From NCBI GenBank assembly GCA_014634225.1, contig BLFN01000621.1:1399382-1429381 (forward strand): 30,000 nucleotides of DNA, given 5' to 3'. The notes beneath the pieces are model-generated. The model searched no databases. It had not been told where the DNA came from and was given only the letters and a program-made list of their open reading frames with translations. The DNA is from Acropora yongei. Its lineage: Eukaryota; Cnidaria; Anthozoa; Scleractinia; Acroporidae. This document shows positions 1 through 9,154 of the stretch, piece by piece (the stretch's first letter is position 1; each line of letters starts with the position of its first letter). Made by a program: the position numbers and the translations under genes.

Positions 1-501
1 CTATCAAGGTAAGTGCTTATCTTTCTCCTAAATATGTGCAAATTGTTAGAAAAACAGTCGGTGACTTAAGAAACAACAAATGCAAACCGATTGATACCTA
101 TCATGATCAAGATGGACACAATCTGGTGAAATCTCATTGGAAGTCTATTGTGTTTGGGTAAAACAACAAAACGTTACGTGGATTACGAGCAAAATCAGTG
201 CACACTATTGAAATATGAGAGGAGCAAATTCAAGATGACGTATAATATGTTGCGAAATTGATCTACAATGGGACTGAGCACAACTGATTATTACGTGATG
301 AGTCTGCGACAAAACATCACAAGTATTGAGGAGTTAACTTCACTTGATAATATTATCAGCACAATTGTGCCCTGATGCAAGATTCCAGATCTTAAATGGT
401 ATTTAATCGTATGGTGATCACGTTATGGACGATCCAGAATGTGTTGTAAAAAGGCTACAACCTAGCAAGGAAAAGAAAAGCGATTGGATAAGACATCAAC
501 C
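1..501 (+). repeat. Partial unit 0 (W type)
   Basis: It begins 10 bases into the unit, so the array continues to the left. Frame A is closed by a TAA at 159-161 (GGGTAA). It has TATCTTTCTCC where others read TATTTTTGTC, and KSHWKSIVFG in place of ESPWKCFVFG, which marks it as a diverged copy. Confidence 0.9.
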
Positions 502-1011
502 ATGGTAAGTACTATCAAGGTAAGTGCTTATTTTTGTCTTAAATATGTAAGACTAGTTAGAAAAACAGTCGATGGCTTTAGAAACAACAGCAACAAACCG
601 ATTGATATCTATCATGATCAAGATGGACACAATCTGGTGGAATCTCCATGGAAGTGTTTTGTGTTTGGGCAAAACAACAACAAGTTACTTGGATTGCAAG
701 CACAATCAGTGCACACTAATGAAAGATGAGAGGAGCAAATTCAAGATGACGTATAATATGTTGGGAAATTGATCTATATTGGGAATGAGCACAACTGATT
801 ATTACGTGATCAGTCTACGACAAAACATCACAAGTATTGAGAAATTTACTTCACTTGGGCAAATTATCAGCACAATTGTGCCCTGATGCAGGATTCCACA
901 TCTTAAATGGTATTTAATCATATGGTGATCACGTTATGGACGATCCAGAATGTGTTGAAAAAGGCTACAACCTAGCAAGGAAAAGAAAAGCGATTGGGTA
1001 AGACATCAACC
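502..1011 (+). repeat. Unit 1, W type, frame A open
   Basis: 510 bp. Frame A is open from the ATG to the TGA at 727-729. It has a perfect ACCATGG context and both GTAAGT motifs. Frame A has AYFCLKYVRLVRKTVDGF, and LVRLV where most copies read VQLV. Confidence 0.93.
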
Positions 1012-1521
1012 ATGGTAAGTACTATCAAGGTAAGTGCTTATTTTTGTCTTAAATATGTGCAACTTGTTAGAAAAACAGTCGGTGGCTTGAGAAACAACAA
1101 CAACAAACCGATTGATATCTATCATGATCAAGATGGACACAACCTGGTGGAATCTCCATGGAAGTGTTTTGTGTTTGGGCAAAACAACAACAAGTTACTT
1201 GGATTGGAAGCACAATCAGTGCACACTATTGAAAGATGAGAGGAGCAAATTCTAGATGACTTATAATATGTTGGGAAATTGATCTATATTTGGAATGAGC
1301 ACAACTGATTATTACGTGATCAGTCTACGAGAAAACACCACAAGTATTAAGAAGTTTACTTCACTTGGCAAATTATCAGCACAATTGTGCCCTGATGCAG
1401 GATTCCAGATCTTAAATGGTATTTAATCATATGGTGATCACGTTTTGGAGGATGCAGAATGTGTTATAAAAAGGCTACAACCTAGGAAGGAAAAGAAAAG
1501 CGATTGGATAAGAGATCAACC
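1012..1521 (+). repeat. Unit 2, W type, frame A open
   Basis: 510 bp. Frame A runs to a TGA at 1237-1239. The 3' part (from about 1379) has CACGTTTTGG and GTGTTATAAAAAGG. This form is shared exactly with the end of the unit at 7093, the start of a block repeated 6081 bp away. Confidence 0.93.
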
Positions 1522-2300
1522 ATGGTAAGCACTATTAAGGTAAGTGCTTATGTTTGTCTTAAATATGTGCAACTTGTTAGAAAAACAATCGGTGGCTTGG
1601 TAAACAACAACAGCAAACCGATTGATATCTATTATGATCAAGATGGACACAATCTGGTGGAATCTCCAAGGAAGTGTTTTGTGTATGGGAAAAACAAAAA
1701 CAAGTTACGTGGATTGCGAGCACAATCAGTGCACACTATTGAAAGATGAGAGGAGCAAATTCAAGATGACATATAATATGTTGGGAAATTGATCTATATT
1801 GGGAATGAGCACAACTGATTATTACGTGATCAGTCTACGACAAATTATCGCAAGTATTGAGAAGTTTACTTCACTTGGCAAATTATCAGCACAATTGAGA
1901 CCTGATGCAGGATTCCAGATCTTAAATGGTATTTAATCATATGGTGATCACGTTATGGAGGATTTAGAATGTGTTGTAAAAAGGCTACAAATTAGGAAGG
2001 AAAAGAAAAGCGATTGGATAAGATATCAACCATGGTAAGTACTATCAAGGTAAGTGCTTTTTTTTGTCTTAAATATGTTCAAATTAAAAAAAAAAACCCT
2101 AGGAGACTTGAGAGACAGGAAAAGCAAACCGATTGATATCTATCATGGTCAAGATGGAGAAATTTTGTGGAATCTCCATGGAAAAATTACGTGGAAACTC
2201 CATAGGAGTGTATTCTCTTTGGGCAAAACAACAACTAGTTATGTGGAGTACAAGCACAATAAGTGCACACTATTGAAAGATGAGAGAAGCAAATTCAAGA
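1380..2300 (+). repeat. Left copy of a multi-unit block repeated 6081 bp away
   Basis: It spans the end of unit 2, all of unit 3 and the first half of unit 4. Landmarks at 1522 and 2032 pair with 7603 and 8113, both exactly 6081 apart, and subfamily markers (GGTAAACAAC, CACAATTGAGACC, oligo-A) agree in order. Confidence 0.8.
1522..2031 (+). repeat. Unit 3, Y type, frame A open
   Basis: 510 bp. Frame A carries the Y-type signature SPRKCFVYGKNKNK and GGLVNNNSKPIDIYYDQ, ending at a TGA at 1747-1749. The palindrome region is altered (ACAATTGAGACC). The unit at 7603 is its closest relative in the window by eye, including the GGTAAACAAC variant. Confidence 0.93.
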
Positions 2301-2564
2301 TGACGTATAATATGTTGGGAAATTGATCTATATTGGGAATGAAGACAACTGATTATTACGTGATTAGTCTAGGATAAAACATCACAAGTATTGAGAAGTT
2401 TACTTCACTTGGCAAATTATCAGCACAATTGTGCTCTGATGCAGGATTCCAGATCTAAATGGTATTTAATCATATGGTGATCACATTTTGGAGGATGCAG
2501 AATGTGTTATAAAAAGGCTATAACCTAGGAAGGAAAAGAAAAGCGATTGGATAAGAGATTAACA
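2032..2564 (+). repeat. Unit 4, oligo-A type (533 bp)
   Basis: An A run at about 2086-2096 replaces TTGTTAGAAAAACAG, followed by a diverged GAGAGACAGGAAAAGC. A local duplication of GTGGAATCTCCAT-like sequence at about 2167-2208 adds roughly 24 bp. Frame A is not open. Frame B is open from 2054 to the TGA at 2324-2326. Confidence 0.92.
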
Positions 2565-3073
2565 ATGGTAAGTACTATCAAGGTAAGTGCTTATGTTTGT
2601 CTTAAATATGTGCAACTTGTTAGAAAAACAATCGGTGCCTTGAGAAACAACAACAGCAAACCGATTGATATCTATTATGATCAAGATGGACACAATCTGG
2701 TAGAATCTCCAAGGAAGTGTTTTGGGTATGGGAAAAACAAAAACAAGTTACGTGGATTGCGAGCACAATCAGTGCACACTATTAAAAGATGAGAGGAGCA
2801 AATACATGATGACGTATAATATGTTGGGAAATTGATCTATATTGAGAATGAAGACAACTGAGTATTACGTGATTAGTCTACGACAAAACATCACAAGTAT
2901 TGAGAAGTTTACTTCACTTGGCAAATTATCAGCACAATTGTGGCCTGATGCAGGATTCCAGATCTAAATGGTATTTAATCATATGGTGATCACATTTTGG
3001 AGGATGCAGAATGTGTTATAAAAAGGCTACAACCTAGGAAGGAAAAGAAAAGCGATTGGATAAGAGATCAACA
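2565..3073 (+). repeat. Unit 5, Y type, frame A open
   Basis: 509 bp. Frame A is open to 2792, with a GALRNNNSK variant and CFGYGKNKNK. One base is lost at CAGATCTAAATGG (others CAGATCTTAAATGG). The context is AACAATGG rather than AACCATGG. Confidence 0.92.
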
Positions 3074-3582
3074 ATGGTAAGTACTATCAAGGTAAGTGCT
3101 TATGTTTGTCTTAAATATGTGCAACTTGTTAGAAAAATAATCGGTGCCTTGGGAAACAACAACAGCAAACCGATCGATATCTATTATGATCAAGATGGAC
3201 ACAATCTGGTAGAATCTCCAAGGAAGTGTTTGTGTATGAGAAAAACAAAAACAAGTTACGTGGATTGCGAGCACAATCAGTGCACACTATTGAAAGATGA
3301 GAGGAGCAAATTCAAGATGACATATAATATGTTGGGAAATTGATCTATATTGGGAATGAGCACAACTGATTATTACGTGATCAGTCTACGACAAAACATC
3401 GCAAGTATTGAGAAGTTTACTTCACTTGGCAAATTATAAGCACAATTAAGACCTGGTTCAGGATTCCAGATCTTAAATGGTATTTAATCATATGGGGATC
3501 ACGTTATGGACGATTCAGAATGTGTTGTAAAAAGGCTACAACTTAGGAAGGAAAGAAAAAGCGATTGGATAAGATATCAACC
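3074..3582 (+). repeat. Unit 6, Y type, frameshifted
   Basis: 509 bp and very like unit 5. One T is missing in GTGTTTGTGTATGAG (about 3228), which throws frame A into frame B and gives a 95-codon hybrid frame ending at 3343. The palindrome is lost (CACAATTAAGACC). Confidence 0.92.
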
Positions 3583-4115
3583 ATGGTAAATACTATCAAG
3601 GTAAGTGCTTTTTTTTGTCTTAAATATGTTCAAATTGAAAAAAAAAACACTAGGAGACTTGAGAGACAGGAAAAGCAAACCGATTGATATCTATCATGGT
3701 CAAGATGGAGAAATTTTGTGGAATCTCCATAAAAAAATTACGTGGAATCTCCATAAGAGTGTATTGTCTTTGGGCAAAACAACAACTAGTTATGTGGAGT
3801 ACAAGCACAATAAGTGCACACTATTGAAAGATGAGAGGAGCAAATTCAAGATGACGTATAACATCTTGAGAAACCGATCTATATTGGGAATCAGCACAAC
3901 TGATTATTACGTGATCAGTCTACGACAAAACATCGCAAGTATTGAGAAGTTTACTTCACTTGGAAATTATCGGCACAATTGTGCCCTGATGCAGGATTCC
4001 AGGTCTTAAATGGTATTTAATCATATTGTGATCACGTTATGGAGGATTCAGAATGTTTTGTAAGAACGCTACAACCTAGGAAGGAAAAGAAAAGCGATTC
4101 GATAAGAGATCAACC
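3583..4115 (+). repeat. Unit 7, oligo-A type (533 bp), long frame B
   Basis: The A run lies at about 3638-3647 and the 24-bp local duplication is present (two GTGGAATCTCCATAA-like stretches). The usual TGA between the two protein-like parts is CGA (3875-3877), so frame B is open over 3605-4009. The 3' end has ACTTGGAAATTATCGG and AACGCTACAACC, shared with units 10 and 16. Confidence 0.92.
3605..4009 (+). other. Long frame B open stretch, 134 codons, in unit 7
   Basis: Frame B lies +1 to frame A. In most units a TGA divides it between KMTYNMLGN and SILGMSTTDYY. Here that codon is CGA (3875-3877), so both parts join and end RHNCALMQDSRS after a frame change near 3963 (ACTTGGAAATTATCGG). The second part is strikingly protein-like (STTDYYVISLRQNIASIEKF). 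No family is recognised. CGA to TGA is a CpG transition, so the open form could be ancestral. Confidence 0.2.
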
Positions 4116-4625
4116 GTGGTAAGTACTTTTAAGGTAAGTGCTTATATTTGTCTTAAATATGTGCAACTTGTTAGAAAAACGGTCGGTGGCTTTAGAAACA
4201 ACAACAGCAAACCGATTAATATCTATCATGATCAAGATGGACACAATCTCGTGGAATCTCCACGGAAGTGTTTTGTGTCTGGGCAAAAAAACAACAAGTT
4301 ACGTGGATTGAGAGCACAACCAGTGCACACTATTGAAAAATGAGAGGAGCAAATTCAAGAAGACGTATAATATGTTGGGAAATTGATCTATATTGGGAAT
4401 GAGCACAACTGATTATTACATGATGATTCTACGACAAAACATCACAAGTGTTGAGAAGTTTACTTTACTTGTCAAGTTATCAGCACAATTGTGCCCTGAT
4501 GCAGGATTCCAGATCTTAAATGGTTTTTAAACATTAGGTGATCACGTTATGGAGGATGCAGAATGTGTTGTAGAAAGGCTACATCCTAGGAAGGAAAACA
4601 AAAGCGTTTAGATAGGACATAACCC
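4116..4625 (+). repeat. Unit 8, F type, ATG mutated to GTG
   Basis: 510 bp. The landmark is CCGTGG, so the Kozak ATG is lost, but the frame is open to 4343. It carries the F-type signature VSTFKVSAYICL and CFVSGQKNNK. It follows an oligo-A unit, as do the other two F-type copies at 5557 and 8645. Confidence 0.92.
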
Positions 4626-5045
4626 ATGGCAAGTTTTATAAAAGTAAGTGCTTATATTTGTCTTAAATATGTGCAACTTGTTAGAAAAACCATTGGTTGT
4701 TTTAGAAACAACAACAGCAAACCGATTGATATCTGTCATGATCAAGATGGAGACAATCTGGTGGAATCTCCCTGGAAGTGTTTTGTGTTTGGGCAAAACA
4801 ACAAGTTACGAGGATTACGAGCACAATCAGTGCACACTATTGAATGATGAGAGGAGCAAATTCAAGAAGACGTATAATATGTTGGGAAATTGATCTATAT
4901 TGGGAATTAGCGCAACTGATTATTAGGTGATCAGTCTACGACAACACAACACAAGTATTAAGAAGTTTATGGAGGATGCAGAATGTGGTGTAAAAAGGCC
5001 ACAATCTAGGCAGGAAAAGAAAAGCGATTTGATAAGACATCCACC
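4626..5045 (+). repeat. Unit 9, 87-bp deletion type (420 bp)
   Basis: The landmark reads ATGGCAAGT, so the first donor-like GT is GC. The 3' part jumps from GAAGTTTA to TATGGAGGATGC, removing 87 bp. A further AAC triplet is lost in AAAACAACAAG. Frame A is open to 4847. Its sister is the unit at 18462, which shares the ATGGCAAGT and GCGTTTAGATA variants. Confidence 0.92.
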
Positions 5046-5556
5046 ATGGTAAGTACTATCAAGCTAAGTGCTTATAATTGTCTTAAATATGTTCAAATTA
5101 AAAAAAAAAAAACACTAGGAGACTTGAGAGACAACAAAAGCAAACCGCCCAATATCTATCATTGTCAAGATGGAAAAATTTGGTGGAATCTCCATGGCAG
5201 TGTATTGTGTTTGGGCTAAACAACAACTAGTTATGTGGAGTACGACCACAATCAGTGCACACTATTGAAAGATGAGAGGAGCAAATTCAAGATGACTTAT
5301 AACATGTTGGGAAATTGATCTATATTGGGAATGAGCACAACTGATTATTACGTGATGAGTGTACGACAAAACATCACAAGTATTGAGAAGTTTACTTCAC
5401 TTGGAAATTATCGGCCCAATTGTCCCCTGATGCAGGATTCCAGGTCTTAATTGGTATTTAATCATATGGTGATCACGTTATGGAGGATGCAGAATGTTTT
5501 GTAAGAACGCTACAACCTAGCAAAGAAAAGAAAAGCGATTCGATAAGAGATCAACC
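5046..5556 (+). repeat. Unit 10, oligo-A type without the 24-bp insert (511 bp)
   Basis: It has the longest A run, about 5100-5112. It lacks the local duplication found in the other oligo-A units, so the insertion probably arose within this subfamily. The second donor-like motif is changed to AAGCTAAGT. Confidence 0.9.
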
Positions 5557-6066
5557 ATGGTAAGTACTTTTAAGGTAAGTGCTTATATTTGTCTTAAATA
5601 TGTGCAACTTGTTAGAAAAACAGTCGGTGGCTTTAGAAACAACAACAGCAAACCGATTGATATCTATCATGATCAAAATGGACACAATCTCGTGGAATCT
5701 CCACGGAAGTGTTTTGTGGCTGGGCAAAAAAACAACAAGTTACTTGGATTGCAAGCACAATCAGTGCACACTAATGAAAGATGAGAGGAGCAAATTCAAC
5801 ATGACGTATAATATGTTGGGAAATTGATCTATATTGGGAACTAGCACAACTGATTATTACGTGATCAGTCTACGACAAAACATCACAAGTATTGAGAAAT
5901 TTACTTCACTTGGGCAAATTATCAGCACAATTGTGCCCTGATGCAGGATTCCAGATCTAAATGGTATTTAATCATATGGTGATCACGTCATGGACGATCC
6001 AGAATGTGTTGTAAAAAGGCTACAACCTAGCAAGGAAAAGAAAAGCTATTGGATAAGTCATCAACC
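5557..6066 (+). repeat. Unit 11, F type, frame A open
   Basis: 510 bp. VSTFKV signature, frame A open to 5784 with CFVAGQKNNK. It also has LLGLQAQSVHTNER, a tail otherwise seen in unit 1, suggesting a recombinant of an F-type 5' part and a unit 1-like middle. Confidence 0.92.
5925..5936. repeat. 12-bp perfect palindrome GCACAATTGTGC (reference copy)
   Basis: It reads the same on both strands and recurs once per unit at about relative position 369 in most W, F, D and oligo-A units. It is altered in Y units (CACAATTGAGACC) and in units 31-32 (TACAATTGTTACC). It could be a dimer-binding site, but no partner is known here. Confidence 0.5.
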
Positions 6067-6125
6067 ATGGTAAGTACTATCAAGGTAAGTGCTTATTTTT
6101 GTCTTAGATATGTGCAACTTGTTAG
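6067..6125 (+). promoter_or_regulatory. Paired 5' splice-site-like motifs with a weak acceptor-like end (reference copy)
   Basis: ATG is followed at once by GTAAGT (6070-6075). After ACTATCAAG a second GTAAGT follows (6085-6090), with AAG before it and G after it, a near-perfect eukaryotic 5' splice site. CTTAGATATG and TTGTTAG (ending 6125) could act as branch and acceptor, giving 41- or 56-nt introns. The pyrimidine tract is poor and neither splice keeps a long frame. Use is untested; the motif recurs in most units. Confidence 0.25.
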
Positions 6126-6294
6126 AAAAACAGTCGGTGGCTTGAGAAACAACAACAACAAACCGATTGATGTCTATCATGATCAAGATGGACACAACCT
6201 GGTGGAATCTCCATGGAAGTGTTTTGTGTTTGGGCAAAACAACAACAAGTTATGTGGATTGGGAGCACAATCAGTGCACACTATTGAAAGATGA
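6067..6294 (+). CDS. Representative frame A peptide, 75 codons, unknown protein
   Basis: I do not recognise this protein. From the ATG in an ACCATGG context it starts MVSTIKVSAY, is basic in its first third (KYVQLVRK), then polar with an Asn run and an acidic YHDQDGHN stretch, and ends QSVHTIER before TGA. No signal peptide, membrane segment or known catalytic motif is visible. The same frame is open in about 34 of 59 full units, with amino-acid changes clustered by subfamily. Losses are by stop (for example 6730, 9833, 14500, 17576) or indel. That is close to what drift alone could leave after modest divergence, so translation is unproven. Leftward extension to an upstream TTG gives 81 codons, but eukaryotic initiation would favour the ATG. 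Confidence 0.2.
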   Translation: MVSTIKVSAYFCLRYVQLVRKTVGGLRNNNNKPIDVYHDQDGHNLVESPWKCFVFGQNNNKLCGLGAQSVHTIER

Positions 6295-6576
6295 GAGGAG
6301 CAAATTCAAGAAGACGTACAATATTTTGGAAAACTGATCTATATTGGGAATGAGCACAACTGATTATTACATGATGAGTCTTCGACAAAACATGACAAGT
6401 ATTAAGAAGTTTACTTCACTTGGCAAATTATCAGCACAAATACGCCCTGATGCAGGATTCCAGTTCTTAAATGGTATTTAATCACATGGTGATCACGTTA
6501 TGGAGGATGCAGAATATGTTGTAAACAGGCTACAACCTAGGAAAGAAAAGAAAAGCGATTGGATGTGATATTAACC

Positions 6577-7092
6577 ATGGTAAGTACTATGAAGGCAAGT
6601 GCTTATATTTGTCTTAAATATGTGCAGCTTGTTAGAAAAACAGTCCGTGGCTTCATGATCAGAAACAACAACAGGAAACCGATTGATATCTTTCATGATC
6701 AAGATGGACCCAATCTGGTGGAATCTCCATGAAAGTGTTTTGCGTTTGGGCAAAACAACAACAAGTTACATGGATTACGAGTACAATCAGTGCACACTAT
6801 TGAAAGATGAGAGGAGAAATTTCAAGATGACGTATAATATGTTGGGAAATTGATCTATATTGGGAATAAGCATAACTGATTATTACATGATGTGTTTACG
6901 ACAAAACATCACAGGTATTGAAAAGTTTACTTCACTTGGCAAATTATCAGCACTATTGTGCCCTGATGCAGGATTCCAGATCTTAAATGGTATTTAATCT
7001 TATGGTGATCACGTTATGGACGATCCAGAATGTGTTGTAAAAAGGCTACAACCTAGCAATGAAAAGAAAAGCGATTCGATAAGAGATCAAGA
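6577..7092 (+). repeat. Unit 13, W type with 6-bp insertion, frame A closed
   Basis: 516 bp. An extra ATGATC lies in GGCTTCATGATCAGAAAC (about 6652-6660), keeping frame. TGA at 6730-6732 (CCATGAAAG, others CCATGGAAG) closes frame A. The second donor-like motif is AAGGCAAGT. Confidence 0.91.
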
Positions 7093-7602
7093 ATGGTAAG
7101 TACTATCAAGGTAAGTGCTTATATTTGTCTTAAATATGTGCAACTTGTTAGAAAAACAGTCCGTGGCTTCAGAAACAACAAAAGGAAACCGATTGATATC
7201 TATCATGATCAAGATGGACACAATCTGGTGGAATCTCCATGGAAGTGTTTTGTGTTTGGGCAAAACAACAACAAGTTATGTGGATTGAGAGCACAATCAT
7301 TGCACACTATTGAAAGATGAGAGGAGCAAATTCAAAAAGACGTATAATATGTTGGAAAATTAATCTCTATTGGGAATGAGCACAACTGATTATTACATGA
7401 TGAGTATACGACAAAACATCACAAGTATTGAGAAGTTTACTTCACTTGGCAAATTATCAGCACAATTGTGCCCTGATGCAGGATTCCAGATCTTAAATGG
7501 TATTTAATCATATGGTGATCACGTTTTGGAGGATGCAGAATGTGTTATAAAAAGGCTACAACCTAGGAAGGAAAAGAAAAGCGATTGGATAAGAGATCAA
7601 CC
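7093..7602 (+). repeat. Unit 14, W type, frame A open
   Basis: 510 bp. Frame A is open to 7320 with VRGFRNNKRKPIDIYHDQ. The 3' third, from about 7460, matches that of unit 2 base for base as far as I can see. Confidence 0.92.
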
Positions 7603-8380
7603 ATGGTAAGCACTATCAAGGTAAGTGCTTATGTTTGTCTTAAATTTGTGCAACCTGTTTTAAAAACAATCGGTGGCTTGGTAAACAACATCAGCAAACC
7701 GATTGATATCTATTATGATCAAGATGGACACAATCTGGTGGAATCTCCAAGGAAGTGTTTTGTGTATGGGAAAAACAAAAACAAGTTACGTGGATTTCGA
7801 GCACAATCAGTGCACACTATTGAAAGATGAGAGGAGCAAATTCAAGATGACATATAATATATTGGGAAATTGATCTATATTGGGAATGAGCACAACTTAT
7901 TATTACTTGATCAGTCTACGACAAATTATCGCAAGTATTGAGAAGTTTACTTCACTTTGCAAATTATCAGCACAATTGAGACCTGATGCAGGATTCCAGA
8001 TCTTAAATGGTATTTAATCATATGGTGATCACGTTATGGAGGATTTAGAATGTGTTGTAAAAAGGCTACAACTTAGGAAGGAAAAGAAAAGCGATTGGAT
8101 AAGATATCAACCATGGTAAGTACTATCAAGGTAAGTGCTTATTTTTGTCTTAAATATGTTCAAATTAAAAAAAAAAACCCTAGGAGACTTGAGAGACAGG
8201 AAAAGCAAACCGATTGATATCTATCATGGTCAAGATGGAGAAATTTTGTGGAATCTCCATGGAAAATTAGGTGGAATCTCCATAGGAGTGTATTGTCTTT
8301 GGGCAAAACAACAACTAGTTATGTGGAGTACAAGCACAATAAGTGCACGCTATTGAAAGATGAGAGGAGCAAATTCAAGA
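7461..8380 (+). repeat. Right copy of the 6081-bp-spaced block
   Basis: It spans the end of unit 14, unit 15 and the first half of unit 16, in the same order as the left copy. After about 8380 the sequence follows units 7 and 8 instead (offset about 4530), so the block ends inside unit 16. Confidence 0.8.
7603..8112 (+). repeat. Unit 15, Y type, frame A open
   Basis: 510 bp. It is a near copy of unit 3, 6081 bp away, sharing GGLVNN and CACAATTGAGACC. It has private changes KFVQPVLKT and NNISK. Frame A is open to 7830. Confidence 0.92.
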
Positions 8381-8644
8381 TGACGTATAACATGTTGGGA
8401 AATTGATCTATATTGGGAATGAGCACAACTGATTATTACGTGATGAGTGTACGACAAAACATCACAAATATTGAGAAGTTTACTTCACTTGGAAATTATC
8501 GGCACAATTGTGCCCTGATGCAGGATTCCAGGTCTTAAATGGTATTTAATCATATGGTGATCACGTTATGAAGGATTCAGAATGTTTTGTAAGAACGCTA
8601 CAACCTAGGAAGGAAAAGAAAAGCAATTCGATAAGAGATCAACC
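8113..8644 (+). repeat. Unit 16, oligo-A type (532 bp)
   Basis: A run at about 8167-8177, with the 24-bp local duplication present. The first half pairs with unit 4 (offset 6081). The 3' end, with ACTTGGAAATTATCGG and AACGCTAC, pairs with unit 7 (offset 4530), so this copy sits across a mosaic junction. Confidence 0.92.
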
Positions 8645-9154
8645 ATGGTAAGTACTTTTAAGGTAGGTGCTTATATTTGTCTTAAATATGTGCAACTTGT
8701 TAGAAAAACGGTCGGTGGCTTTAGAAACAACAACAGCAAACCGATTGATATCTATCATGATCAACATGGACACAATCTCGTGGAATCTCCACGGAAGTGT
8801 TTTGTGTCTGGGCAAAAAAACAACAAGTTACGTGGATTGAGAGCACAATCAGTGCACACTATTGAAAAATGAGAGCAGCAAATTCAAGAAGACGTATAAT
8901 ATGTTGGGAAATTGATCTATATTGGGAATGAGCACAACTTATTATTACATGATGAGTCTACGACAAAACATCACAAGTATCGAGAAAGTTATTTCCCTTG
9001 GCAAATTATTAGCACAATTGTGCCCTGATGCAGGATTCCAGATCTTAAATGGTATGTAATCATATGGTGATCACCTTATGGAGGATGCAGAATCTGTTGG
9101 AAAAAGGCTACCACCTAGAAAAGATAAGGAAAGCGAATGGATAACACATCAACC
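8645..9154 (+). repeat. Unit 17, F type, frame A open
   Basis: 510 bp. VSTFKVGAYICL, frame A open to 8872, nearly the same as unit 8. The 3' end differs: GAGAAAGTTATTTCCC, then GAATCTGTTGGAAAAAGG. This form leads into an RKNDSK unit here and again at 13441 and 19388. Confidence 0.92.

Larger units (their letters stand above)
6067..6576 (+). repeat. Unit 12, W type, frame A open
   Basis: 510 bp. This is a good reference copy: ATG 6067, GTAAGT at 6070-6075 and 6085-6090, TTAG ending at 6125, TGA 6292-6294, frame B ATG 6350, TAA 6479-6481. Confidence 0.93.

Noticed and set aside
464..500. Bacterial ribosome-binding site (AGGAAGG) before a TTG start, giving 81 codons
   Set aside because: The purine stretch is too far from the TTG, recurs as part of the repeat, and nothing else in the window is bacterial.
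2086..2096. Poly-A tail of a retroposon
   Set aside because: The A run sits inside the unit, with repeat sequence continuing on both sides. There is no target-site duplication and no element body.
3068..3274. Minus-strand open frames of 60-87 codons in many units (also near 4608, 6571, 10170, 12069, 13393, 27288)
   Set aside because: They are the complement of frame A over the same bases, vary freely in start and end, and are absent from most units. They look like shadows.
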